From Brachypodium distachyon (Eukaryota; Streptophyta; Magnoliopsida; Poales; Poaceae), in assembly GCF_000005505.3 (NCBI RefSeq), contig NC_016133.3:32574737-32638736 (forward strand): DNA of 64,000 nt. The letters are read 5' to 3'. The number at the start of each line of letters is the position of its first letter. The first letter of the stretch is position 1. Below the pieces are notes generated by a model, which saw only the letters and a program-made list of their open reading frames with translations, was not told the origin of the DNA and searched no databases. Both the position numbers and the translations under genes were made by a program. Below, in pieces: positions 24,706-36,468 of the stretch.

Positions 24706-24931
24706 TAGTAACGGTCAAAAAACAGCATCAGTAACGGGCGGGGCCGCCGTTGCTACCTTCCTGCCTGTAATGATGTCCATCATCAGTGGCGGGCGCTCCA
24801 ATCGTTACTGATGATGCCCATCATCAGTGACGGTCACGTTTCCGCGTCCTTCACTGATGATAGTATCATCAGTAACGGTCGTTGTGTCCCATCAGTGTCG
24901 GGCGAGTGACCGACACTGATACGTTTTCAGT
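24706..24931. repeat. Left subterminal repeat array of the CACTA element
   Basis: At least eight variants of ATCAGTAACGG / CCGTTACTGAT within 225 bp, in both orientations. In En/Spm elements such arrays bind the TNPA-type protein and are needed for excision. Confidence 0.8.
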
Positions 24932-25162
24932 AATTAAAAACAAATTAAATCCATAGAAAATACACATCACATATATTTCGAATACACAGAGAATACATAG
25001 CACATCACATATATTTCGAATTAAAACCACAGCCACATCATTTAAAGCATACAAATCTATATAAAGCCGCATCATTTAAAGCATATAAAGCATACAAATG
25101 TATCTCACTTCACGACATTGATTACAAAGATTCAAAATTTCATAGCAAAATCAAGTTTGAAG

Positions 25163-28100
25163 CTATTGTTGTGGGTGAACCCTAGTAACCACTTGTTCCA
25201 CGCGTTCGTGGAAGTCCCCACTAGGCTTGATGACCTCATTGTTGAGATGGCCAAACTCATTTTGGATATTATATACGATCCATTTAGGTCGGTGTGCCAT
25301 TGTCATTCGGGGCCGCCAGTACTCTTCGGCAGCCGTGATTGACCCCTTCCACTCAGGTTTGAACATGCTAGCATTCTCCATAAGGATGTGACAGCAGTAG
25401 TACCCACAGTACACAGTGCCGGGCGGCTGTTGATTGCAAGGGAACCTGTGGTTGTGGTGTGGTTCGTTTTTATATCCTTTACCAGCTAGTTTTCCCTTGC
25501 TCGCAACTTTAACGAGTGATTTTGATGGGTTTCCAGTAGCGACCTCGAACACCCATCTGTGGAAGTAGTGAATCGAAATAGTATACCGTCGACCAAGGCA
25601 AACAAATGAGTAGTGTCACCCAATGGTCTCTGTTTTAAGAACAAACAAACTTTACTAACTAAGGGTGTATAAGAAAGACTGAATTAAAAAAAACAAATGG
25701 TTCCATATATAAATTCAACTTACTCCAAATTAAGGAAGAAGAGGATAAAGTCGTGGTCATCGTATTTCTCCAGACATTCCAGCAAGTATTTACACGCTAG
25801 AGTTCTTGAGTGCTCATTTTCTGGCTCTAGACCGATGTCACCGTAGTCGAACACTGCATGGTCTAGAATGACTACATTTTTTACCTCCATTCGCCGCATT
25901 TCTCTTATTTGGTAAGCAGATCACAGCCTTAAGAGGTTGATATCAAGCTTTTGACGCTTGAAGAGATGGAACAGTTCGTTGAACTCCACACCAAAGGTTA
26001 TAAGACGTTTCTGAATGCTCCCAGTTTCTTGGTCAAAGAAGCCATAGTCTCGTGGGATTCGAACATTGATTTGTTGGGCATGCTGTTGAGAACTAGCTCA
26101 TGCTTGCATGTAGAACTGATGAAGCTCTTGCATCTCTCTCGACACGGCACGCAGGGAAGCTTCGGTGAGCATCGGTCTTCCGGGATAGTAATTAAGCACC
26201 CGGTCAAACTCCCTAGCCACGAAATAGGATCCGTCTTCGAATCTCTTGCCTTGACGGGGGTTCTTCATGAGAACATCAGGCCTATTGTCTTCCCACACTC
26301 CAGTTATTTCAGGCACATAGTGCATCTCATCTTGGTTGACATTCGAGTAGTCCTTGCTGGTCTTGCCGCCGCGTCCCCTCTTTTTATGCCTCCTCATATT
26401 GTCCCAATCCTTTTGCTCCTCTGCCTTGTACTTGCCATCAATCTTGTGGCCACACATGGACTTAGCGACACCCAAGAGAGAGAAGGTAGGAGGGATGCTT
26501 CGAGCCTGTGCCGACCCTGTGGTCTGGCTATCTTTAAGCTGTGGAGGCAACGACATTGCCCGCTCTTCATCTCCGTCGGCATCGACAGGAGGCAGTATCC
26601 TAGGGGAAAGGCCGAGCAGCGATTGAGAAGTACCTCTGTGGGCGGAGGGAGATGGAGTCAAAGAGGGCCGGCGCTGGTTGTAGAGAGATACCAAGCTCCT
26701 AGGCCACATTATGCGGTAGTTTGGACAACCGCCTAGGATATCCACGCCTTTCTCCGGAGGTAGCGGGATAGCATAATCACGATGCTCCTCGACGACGGAG
26801 TCCACCATCACACTCACTTGTGTGTCGTTCAGAAGAATGCCGTGCACCAGTGGCGGTGATTGCCTGGGCATCAGGCGTCCAATGGCGCCTACAGGCTTCC
26901 CAGGCTTTTCTACGTGAATACGACACTTCACCAGGGCCTGTGTGTAACAAAAAGAAGGCATATGTGTGTAAGATCTTTATTCATGAAGGTAAGGAGTGAA
27001 AAAGAGTTTGAAAAGCATGCTTACAAGGATGTTGTCGCTCGGACCCGGATCGTTATCCCGGATGCCCTCGCTTGGGTCCGGTTGGCTAGCGGGGGGGTTG
27101 TCCATGCTAGGAGCCGGGCTGTAACCTGGGGTGTAGGTGTCATCTTCGTCCATACGTGTATCGGAGGCGGCGGCGCTCTTCAGCGGGGTGCTCTTTCGCG
27201 GGAGAGGAGGAAGAGGAGGAAGGAGGTTCCTCAGACCGTCCAATCCTCCCCCGAGTATGGCGTCAAGGGCGGGGTGATCTTTGGTCAATGCCGACACCAA
27301 ATGATGGACAGCTTGCACTGCATATTCTCTAAACACCTCTTGACACACCATAGATGCCTGCTCTCGCGCCTCCGCCTTAGCTTGTTCTATTATTTCAGCA
27401 CTAACGGGGGTCTTTTTCTGGACCCTGCTTCGCTTCGGAGGAGGTGGGAAATAATCATCCCGGCAAGCCCCTTCGCGTTCCCCTAGTACACGGCCTGTGT
27501 GCTCAGCCTTTTGCAACCCAACGGTCACAGCCGACTCCCACCTCTTGCTCTGCACGGAGTTGGCGGAGTATTCTGACCTCTTGCTCTCCTCCCATTTGTG
27601 GGATTTTCCTGTTATCATAAGACAGGACCAACGTGCGTATATATGGATGAGTGTAAGACACAACGTGAGTAATTGGCTCAATGCCCGCCCACTCCTCTGG
27701 TGTCATGTGCTGACGTGCATGTTTTCTAGCACGTTTATCCTCCAGAATGTAATGCACTGGAGGCACCCTGCCTGTCGCCTCGAGCATTCGGTCCTGCTTG
27801 CGCCAGATCTTCCTCTTCCCCTCTTTCCCTGCACTCCCTAGCCTGTGGTTCAACGGCTTCTTTGTGCGCAGCGCCCTCATACGTTCACTCTTCGCAATGA
27901 AGGAAGGCTCAGACGATTCCTTCTTGAATTTTTCCCATTCAGCCTCATCAGTTATCGACGACCATTTCTTCTTGACGATGGCATATGGTTTGTCCATCCA
28001 CTTTCTAGCGGTGGTTTTCCAAGTAGCAAGACCATTCCGCAATGCTATGTTGATCGACGCTCGGAATCGCTCGCGCCACTTGTCACTGACTTAGAACCTC

Positions 28101-28498
28101 CTTTCAACGTCCGCTATGCACGTGTTTCTAACGACTTCAGAGATGTCATTCCACTCGTCGGTGATCTTGCAATATTTACGTGCAATGGCTCCACAGGTGG
28201 TTGCGAAGGCCTTTTATGCCCTCTCAGGCGACTCCGGGCGGCCTCTGTCAGAATGTCAGGTGACCATGTAAAACTCCTTCAAGTTGTGACTCCCCCTCGG
28301 CGTCTTCTTCCTTGGCTTCTTAGCCGTAGAAGCGGTTGGCTGTCGCTCGTTGTCTTGCTCTTCTGAACCAGAGCTATGATCGCCGCTAGAGCTGGCAATT
28401 TGCTCTCCCGATGAAGACTCCTCATCGATACAATATACCTGCTCAGGAGCTACGTCCTTAAGAACTGATTTCTGGCTACTCTTGCCCATTTCGTACAT
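25163..28498 (-). pseudogene. CACTA second gene: Transposase_24-like plus Ulp1-like domains, broken
   Basis: Reading along the minus strand: an acidic Ser-rich start with a basic KKPRKKTPRG patch (28498-28256); a helical segment with W and K residues (EEWAGIEPITHVVSYTHPYIR, 28042-27503) as in plant Ptta/En/Spm transposase proteins; an A/Q-rich coiled segment (about 27500-27000); a further conserved block with GCPNYRIMWPRSLV (26961-26098); then at 25950-25163 a segment containing QQPPGTVYCGYYCCHILME. That last motif fits the catalytic Gln...Cys-Gly of Ulp1/C48 SUMO peptidases. Stop codons interrupt the frame at about 28255, 28200 and 28090. Introns probably account for some but not all frame changes. 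Not a working gene. Confidence 0.7.
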
Positions 28499-28971
28499 AT
28501 GCTATCAAAACCATCAAATATATATCGGCCAAAAATTTCGGCATGACCTATTCTAAAAAACTAGCAATTTTTGTCTACTAGGAGATCGAAACCTGTATAA
28601 AAAACCCACTCGCATATGTACCCCCTCGGCACGATGGCCGGCCCCTTCTCCAATGACCCGACACGATGGTCGGGTCAACAATTCACATAAATGAAGCACT
28701 TTCCAAAGCGGCAGCAGCAAAAAATCGAAACACCTAGCTAAAATCATATATAGCATGTATATAACATATAAACAACATGTATATAGCATATAAACAGCAT
28801 GTATCTAGCATCAAATCGATATAGTAATGTCATAAAAGAAATAATTACAATAACCCATATACATGGAATAGCTTTCAAACAACCAATCTTTGAACAGCAT
28901 GTACATATAGCATATAAAACACCTAAAATAAAAACCTAATTAAATCCTAATCCCAATTAAACAAATATAAA

Positions 28972-29056
28972 CAACATGTATATCAAATTCCAATGCATGT
29001 ATATCAAATTCCAGCATGTATATCAAATTCCAGTGCATGTATATCAAATTCCAGCA
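28972..29056. repeat. Short tandem repeat, about 4 units of 19-21 bp
   Basis: ATGTATATCAAATTCCA recurs four times with alternating spacers (AGC / AGTGC). A looser run of AACATGTATATAGCATATAA repeats lies just upstream at about 28745-28810. Confidence 0.85.
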
Positions 29057-29200
29057 TATATATGTTTGACTAACAGTAGATAGTCTATTAGGGGATAACA
29101 TGCATGACCCAAAACATACATGCATGCATACTGCATCTTCAAGCAGGTTTAACAAAATAGCCTAAATGATAAAAAAAAAACTTTAACTAATGGAGATCAT

Positions 29201-29221
29201 AACCCTAACCCTAACCCTAAA
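29201..29221. repeat. Telomere-like repeat, three units
   Basis: Three consecutive CCCTAA units ending in CCCTAAA. Single CCCTAA / TTAGGG motifs also occur near 29512 and 29566. Short telo-boxes are common near plant transcription starts. Here they lie in what should be the leader of the CACTA second gene, so an interstitial telomere is not needed to explain them. Confidence 0.8.
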
Positions 29222-29607
29222 TCAGAGGAGATCAGGGAGGGAGGCAGAGGAAAGGGAGGCAGAGGCGCGCACTTGGGGTTGAGGAGGAGGCGTCAGGCTA
29301 GGTGAGAGGAGGCGGCGGGGTCGGCGGCAGCAGTGGCGGCGGCCGGAGGGCTCGGGGCGGAGGCTTGGGGAGGACGTGGGCGGGGTCGACGGCGGCAACG
29401 GCCGGAGGGCGTCGGGTCGGGGGCGTCGAGCTCGGGGCAGCGGAGGAGGTCGACGGCGCGGAGGAGAAGGACGGCTGCGGCGGCGCGGAGATCCGGCAGG
29501 ACTTCGCCCACGCTAGGGTTAATCGCCTACTGCTGGTCGCTCTGTGTTGAGGACGTGCGGGCGGAATAACCCTAAAGAGTGTTAAGTGTTCCTTTATATA
29601 CCCTAGG

Positions 29608-29825
29608 ATCATCAGTAATAGGCGTGTAAGGGAATCGACTGTTATTGATGTTCCTTCAATCATTAGTAACGGGCGGGATACACAACGACCGCCACTGAAG
29701 TGCTCCGATGAGCAATGCCCAACAACTCATCAGTAATGGTCGCCTGGTTACTCGACCGTTACTGATGTGTGCCTATACTCATCTGTAACGGACGAGTAAC
29801 TAGGCGACCGTTACTGATGTGTTCC
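29608..29825. repeat. Internal array of subterminal-type motifs
   Basis: Several ATCAGTAATGGTCG / CGACCGTTACTGATG variants in both orientations, of the same type as the two terminal arrays. It lies between the two genes of the CACTA element and directly upstream of the second one. Confidence 0.8.
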
Positions 29826-30161
29826 AATACTTGTTGAGCTTTGTACCAATTTAAATTATACGAACGTTTAAAAAAATTAAAACCTGTCCTTTTGAGTGTT
29901 TTAGAACATGTACTTGTCACATTCAATAGATGAAACAAAAAAGTGAAAGTTTGATGAATAAATTCATGCATTTTGTCTAGTATTTGTGCTAAATTTAATT
30001 TAAAAAATTCATCACATAATACCTATAATTTTGGATTGAATTTTTGGGAGTGATAAAGCCATGTACTAACATGCATGCACAAAAGTACATCGATCACACA
30101 TAATTTCACTTAGTACAAAGTTTGCTTTCAAATTCAGTACAAGTACATTACAATGTGACTA

Positions 30162-33100
30162 CTAGGCCTTCTCCTTCCTTCGATAAGTCATAACTTGACT
30201 CCTCGCAGTAGTGCTTCTGAGGTAGGGTTTTTGTGGTACTTCCTCGTTCTCGGTCCCATCACTTCTTCTTTTCCCTCTCCTTTTCCTCGTTAATATCGTG
30301 CATTCCGCTTCTTCGTCATCTGCGGCGGTCGTCGGATCATGGAAACCTTTGTAGTCCACTCCAACAATGCTTATTTTCCCTCTTCTTACTACGACGCGGC
30401 CTTTATTTGCTGGGTCGTCTATGTAGAATATCTGCTTGCATTGTTTAGCAAAGACCCATGGTTCCTCTCTTGCCAGGATTTTTCTCACGTCAACTTGTTT
30501 ACGAGGGATCTGAGGAGGTAGCACCATCGTCGTGAACCTGTGACTTTCTTCTTTGTCACATTTGGTCCATCTTACACGGAACATTGGGATCTTTGTGATC
30601 GAGTACTCCAATTCCCATATCTCCTCGATAACGCCGAAAAACGCTTTGGTTTTGCTGTTGTCGTCGGTCGTGGTCTCAGAAGTCATGACTACACCACTAT
30701 TTTGATACGTGCTTTTACGGTCCTGAGACGCAGTGTAGAAGTTATAGCCATTGATCGCATATGATTGCCAAGTAGAGACGTGGTAAGCAGGTTCCCGTGA
30801 CAAACATGCAACCGTCTTTTCAGATTCATTGGCCGTCTCCCTACCATACCAATAACTCTTCAACCACATTGCGAATGTTTTACTGTGCTCCCAGTGGATC
30901 CAGACTTCTCCTCTTTTAGGATTTTCATTTCGCAGTTGTTGCATATGCATTTCTTGATAAGGCCGGCAACAATTGACAGTTTGCAACACAACCGAATGTG
31001 CTCTTTCAAAGTCAGCTTCCCTTCCTCTTCCATAGACATTAAGGAATATATGTTCAAGGCCACCTTCGCCATCGAGCTTGCCCTTGTGCCGTGATTCGGG
31101 AACACCTATTGACAGCCAACCAATCAGTGCAGAACTCGATGTACTCTTCTTCCCTAAAGCCTTTCACGATGCTACCTTCCGGACGCGATCTGTTACGAAC
31201 GTAGCGCTTCAGAACCCCGTTGTATCGTTCAGGGCCATACATGTTATGCAGGAACGAGGGCCGTAGGGACAAGATCTCATCACATATGTGGATCATTAGA
31301 TGGACTATGATATCGAAGAATGATGGAGGGAAGAACATCTCGAGTTTGCACAAAATCTGTATCATACTATCCTGCAGTATCTGGCATCGTCTAACGGTGA
31401 TTGACTTCTGCGAGATGCTGTCAAAGAAGTCAGAAAGCTTCATGTTTGTCTCCTTGATGTGCGGCTCCATGATACCTCTGATTGCGACTGGAGGTAACTG
31501 AGTGAGTATGACATGGCAGTCGTGAGACTTCATGCCAGATAGCTTGTGACTCTTCATATCAACTAGATGCTTGATGCTCGACGAGTAGTTCGATGGAACT
31601 TTAATGCCCTACAGGCACTGGGACATCGTATGCAACTCGTCTTTGTACAGGTTGTAACATGCAAGACAACACCATGTGGTCACCGTCATGAAACCATTCT
31701 TGTCGGCTGCCGACACTTGATCTTTGCCCCACAACTCTTTTCTGATAGACACGAGTTCCAAGTCCTTCCGTGCATCGGATCCATCTTTCATCTTCTCTGG
31801 AATGTCCATCAGCAACCCCAGCACGCTCTCGCATACATTTTTCTCCATGTGCATGCCATCTATGCTGTGGCGGCATTCTAAATGTGCCCAGTACTTCAGG
31901 TCCCAGAATACGGACCTCCTTTTCCACATGACGCCTTCAGGTTCCTTATATTTCTTTGCAGCAATCTTTCCGGGGACAACTTCAAGATCGTTTACAATTT
32001 CGAGGATTTGCATACCAAACTTCTCTTTCGGCGTTGTCCCATGCTCCGTCTTCCCATTGAACCTTTCCTTGTCATCCCTCCAAGGGTCTTTAGGATCCAA
32101 CCATTTACGGTGGCCCATGTAAACAATTTTGGATGAAGCGGGCAACTTCTCTGATGTCGTGTTTTCCCCGCACTTTGTACAGGCCTTGTAGCTATGTGTC
32201 ACCTGGCATGAAGTATTTTCATTCGCGGGGTAGTCATGCACGCAGGTCAGAAGCGCTGCTCTCATCATGAAGTACTCCCTCCTGTTTGCGTTCCAAACCA
32301 CTCTGCCAGAGTTCCAAAGCTGCTTCAGCTCATCCTTCACTAGCTGCAGATACACATTTAGGTCAGCTTCCAGCTGCTTTGGACCCTATATGAGCATGCA
32401 CAGGTGGATGTATTTTCTCTTCATGATTAACCATGAAGGAAGGTTGTAGACAAACAAGATCACTAGCCATGTCCTGTGCTTGTTGTTCATGTTTCCGAAA
32501 GGATTTATCCCGTCAGTGAGCATTATATTCAGTACTTTTCGTGCGCATTTTCAGAGTTTTTCACTGCTTAAATTCTTCTTTTCACTCCTGAAAGTATGTT
32601 AAAGTAACAGATTCCACTCCAAAGAGGCAATTACAATCTTCAATTCTTTATATGCAGGAAGGGGCGAAGAAGGCCCAGAAACTTCAATTAATTAGGCTGA
32701 GCACCTCACTCAACATTAAGAAGGACTTTACAAGGAGAAGAATGTTAGCAGCAGGGATCAACTTGGGCACTAAAGAAAATAATTAGAGGACTAAAAGGCA
32801 AAAGGGGAGTCACTCCATGGCCATGTGCCGGTGGCTTTTCCAGAAGGACCAAAAAAAAAGGGGAGCTCTGCTTCTTTTGGGGGAGGGGAGACAGATCGAG
32901 AAGAGGGAAGACAGATCGAGAAGAGGGGAGGAGATCAGAAAAGAGAAGAAGGGAGGAGAATGGAGGTCGCGGCTGGAGATCCGCCTCACCGCTAGGCTGC
33001 TCGTCCACATCATCATCAAGCTCGAGTATTTGTTCTGCATCTTCCCGATCCGGCTTCCTCTGCTTCTCCTGCTTCGCCGCTTCAACAACTTGGCGATAAA

Positions 33101-34659
33101 TCTCTGAACCCTCTTCTACAGCAGCTCTTTGGTGACGAAGTCCAACCACTCTTTCCCTTCCCTTGCTCTTTTGCTGATCTTGTTGTACTTGCATTTGGAA
33201 AGATAAATCGTGTGAAACTTGCTGCTGTTCGTGTTGCTTCTTGTAAGACAGAAACCTGCAAGAATTTGATAACCTGTGTTTTGTTAGCCCTCTTGCTTCC
33301 TCAGTTCTTTAGTTTCAGTAATTAGTGAGTCATATCTTTACTGCTTGTTATTATTTCAGAAAAATACCAAAAACATTAGACAAGTTTATTTTTCTGTTCG
33401 TGGTTCATATAGTTTCTTTATGCTGTCCGTAATTTAGACTCAGAGTAAACCTGTTACTTGAGTTCACTAAAGTGCAGTTCAGAGCTCTTTTGTCACTACT
33501 TTTAAACACCAGTTTGTGTGAGTCTAGCTTTGGGAGTTTGCTTAATATTTGTAACTCAATCCCTGTGGAGAGAACGACATATCACTGTAAATTTTGCATC
33601 GATCAAGTGCTGAGACCGAGCCTCAGGTTTCTGGGCTCCTCCACTGAGTCCCATCGGCAGGGTGTCTTAGGACCCCAGGTTCCTCCACACAGTAGTGCCC
33701 GACAGGATCGAATGCTGCCTGCGCCGGATCGTGATGGACGAGATACCTCGCGTACTTAATGTTCTGCATCCAACGCTCAACTCGGCCACCTGCCGTAAGA
33801 TACCATATAGTCTTTGCCGGCCTACCCTTCATCACTTCTTCCCCATCGTCTTCGCTAGCTCTGGCGTTTTTCTTCTTGTATCTCGATGCACCGCATATGT
33901 GGCAGCTCTCATGGTTCTTGTACTCTCCAATGTATACCATGCAGTCGTTTGGACATGAATGATGTTTCACACAATCTAATCCAAGCGGGCATGTAATCTT
34001 CTTCGCCTCGTATGTGCTCTTGGGCAACTTGTTTGGCTGTGGAAAAACCGAAGCAAGGTAACTCAACAAGTCCGTGAAGCCCTTGTCTGACCAACATGAT
34101 GCTGCCTTCAGTCTCAAAAGTTTGAGCGTTACTTCGAGCACGTTGTTTTCTTCGCCAGCTCCTTCATACAAGGGTGTGTTTGGGTCCTCCAACAATTTTT
34201 TGAACTGAGCACACTCTGTTTCATCTTCGGGTCCTCCAGCTGGTCTCGTAGTTACGGGTCATCTAGCATTTCGGCAATCTTGCCACGTGGAGCTCCTTCA
34301 CGTTCCACATTAGCCTCCTCATCGACCTTTATTTCTTTCTCGAAATCATTCGCCAGATCATACCGCATGACATGATCATCTTTGCTACCGCTACCGACAT
34401 CAACCGCATCCTCCCCGTGACAAGTCCAGCGTGAATAACCTTCCACAAAACATGATGCCAACACGTGCATCTGAACATCTTCAGGCTTCATCATGCATGT
34501 ATTTCCACATTTGCGACATGGACAACACATCATCACAAGTCTTTTTCTTTCCATATCATCTTTGGCGACCCAAAAAAAACCGTCCATTCGGTTATCCATC
34601 GAGCATTGATTCTTTCCATGTGTCCTTCGATCTACAACACAATACACAAGAAAATACAA
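30162..34659 (-). pseudogene. CACTA TNP2-like transposase, broken
   Basis: In order along the minus strand: an N-terminal transposase-associated domain with a CPCRKCGN zinc-like motif and RWTCHGE (34659-34252); the start of the Transposase_21 region with KHHSCPNDCMVY, CHICGASRY and HPADGTQW (34195-33635); a 1.1-kb insertion; the rest of Transposase_21 with LTDGINPFGN, YNLPSWLIMKRKYIHL and ECRHSIDGMHMEKNV (32520-31609); a DUF4218 block with YGPERYNGVLKRYVRNR (31557-31054); and a DUF4216 block with EEPWVFAKQCKQIFYIDDP (30700-30300). In-frame stops near 32387 and 31607, a frameshift near 34200 and the insertion make it non-functional. In CACTA elements this protein cuts at the terminal repeats. 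Confidence 0.85.
32536..33635. mobile_element. About 1.1-kb insertion within the TNP2 coding region
   Basis: Transposase coding stops after HPADGTQW (about 33640) and resumes at NIMLTDGINPFG (about 32530), with no transposase similarity between. The inserted DNA includes a purine-rich stretch (32850-32960) and, near its right end, ACTCAATCCCTGTGGAGA. That string resembles the LTR-to-PBS region of some plant LTR retrotransposons. No full LTR pair, TIR or target duplication could be fixed, so the type is uncertain (solo LTR or non-autonomous retroelement favoured) and the ends are approximate. Confidence 0.5.
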
Positions 34660-35169
34660 AGCAAAATAGTTAGCCTAATAATTAACAAGGGGATTAAGGG
34701 GTTTACTAAAAATTTGAAATTTGAAGTTAGGGAGTTCCAAATTGGACACATTTAGAGAGAACTTGGAGGCCGGAGAGAAAGATCAGGAGTGAGAGAGAGC
34801 TTGCAAGGGAGAGGGAAGCTCGGGGTGACGACGAGGAGCTAAAAAATTGGAGCTTCATGGCCAACGCGAGAGAGAGATAGAGGGAGAGGGGGAGAGAGAG
34901 AGCTCGCAGGGGGAGAGGGGTAGCTCGCAGGGGCCGTGCCGGAGACGGAGCAGCCGCGCGCGAGCGCTGGCGGCCGGCCGGCTAGATCTAGGAACAAAAA
35001 CACCGCTACAGGAGGACGGCCGGGGGAGAAAGAGAGAGTACCTGCTGGCTGACGCCATGGGAAATTTCGGCAGCGCATTTGCCGTCGCCGGAGGAGAAGG
35101 CGCCGCAGCTGGCTTGTGTGCAGACGCGCAGCGCGACCAGCTGCGTGCTTTGTTTGATCGTTTTATATG

Positions 35170-35580
35170 TGCCAGCTATCAGTGGCGGTCGGAACATCCG
35201 CGACCGTTACTGGTAATAGCGTCTACATCAGTGACGGTCGCTACCTGGGAGACCGCGAGTGATGTACCTCTCATCAGCGGCGGTCGGGCCACAATCGACC
35301 GTTACTGATGTCTGTGGGAGATTAGTGGCGGGCGCGTTCGGGTGACCGTTAGTGATGTACCACTCATCACTAACAGTCGACCATTCATCGACCGCCACTG
35401 ATGACTCTCGCGAGGAATGACGGTACATCATTGGCGGTCGCCTCGCGCGACCGTCACTGATGTATGGCTGGGCGGGGACGGACAGACCTCCATCTGTTCA
35501 TCAGTGACGGTCGGAGCCGCGACCGACACTGCTGTTATTTATCAGTAATGGTCGCGCCCGACCCGTTACTGATGGGCCGT
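35170..35580. repeat. Right subterminal repeat array of the CACTA element
   Basis: About 410 bp dense in ATCAGTGACGGTCG and its inverse, in both orientations, ending 26 bp before the CACTA terminus. It is about twice the length of the left array. Confidence 0.85.
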
Positions 35581-35609
35581 GAGATATAGACCGTTTTGTA
35601 GTAGTGCAA

Positions 35610-36468
35610 TGCAAAAGTTAGCGAAAATCTCTTCAGTTTAGCGACGCTTGGTGTTAATTGTAGCACAGAACTAGAGAGCGCCTGTGCCTCTTGCTCGTAA
35701 TGATATATATTTTTTCGTTTTGCCAAAATGTCATCTATAAGTTTGAACTGTTATGCTTTTGGTTATCTTTCAAAATCGAGTGAAGAAGCTGCAGAAAATG
35801 TACAACTACAAGCGTGAGTATACTATAGTTTATGGGCCAAAATCCTATGAACAAGCCTGTACAACACCTGACACTTATCCACGATCTGAGGGAGTATTAT
35901 TAATAGGCCGACTCAGAGCACTGACATCGTTCTCGTACTATTTCTCAAAACACAGAGGACATTCAAAACATATAGACGGGAAAACCCGAGTTTGCCACTG
36001 TGCACGGATCAATGAACTGGAAAGAATTATTTGTACGAGCTGAGCTGACCATTTCAAGCACTAGCACTACGTAAGCAAACTCAATAAATACACATTCCAG
36101 TTAAGCTCAACATATAGCCATCATATTGTATTCTAGAAAAACATATAGCCATCATATTACAAGCCAAAGAAATCTATGCTCTACCCTCGATGCGTGAAAC
36201 TGGGATGGGAACAAGAAACCTATGCAAGATCTGCACTTCTCTTTTAACCCTGCCTGCAGAAAACTCCTGTATCACAATATCAGTATCACCCACCAAGCCC
36301 ATGCCCAACCCCAAAACCCTCTCTTAACTCTTTTTTCATTCTGATTGAAACTACAAAGAATTAGACAAAAAAAAGAGAAAGAAACATGCGACCTGATACT
36401 ACTACACTGAAATGGCGAAACTACGACGCCATCATAACACACGAGCCGCCGTTTCAATGTTCAGAGAG
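35610..36468. other. Intergenic DNA and methyltransferase 3' UTR
   Basis: AT-rich sequence. The part nearest 36468 is probably the 3' UTR of the minus-strand methyltransferase gene. No other gene recognised. Confidence 0.45.

Larger units (their letters stand above)
24685..35606 (-). mobile_element. CACTA (En/Spm-type) transposon, about 10.9 kb, decayed
   Basis: The right end read on the minus strand begins CACTACTACAAAACGG, a standard CACTA terminus. The left end reads CGCTGCTACAGAAATT, the same motif with A-to-G changes. The 3-bp target duplication CAA flanks the element exactly (24682-24684 and 35607-35609). Both ends carry dense subterminal arrays of ATCAGTAACGGTCG-like motifs in both orientations, as in TNPA-binding regions. 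Inside, on the minus strand, are a broken TNP2-like transposase (30162-34659) and a broken second gene (25163-28498). Internal stops, frameshifts and a 1.1-kb insertion show it can no longer code for its own movement. Confidence 0.9.

Noticed and set aside
29298..29663. Pro/Ser-rich protein gene on either strand
   Set aside because: It lies in the leader/promoter region of the CACTA second gene, overlaps subterminal repeats and has no recognisable domain.
34800..35308. 153-aa plus-strand frame with a purine-rich start
   Set aside because: It spans the subterminal repeats of the CACTA element, so coding is unlikely.
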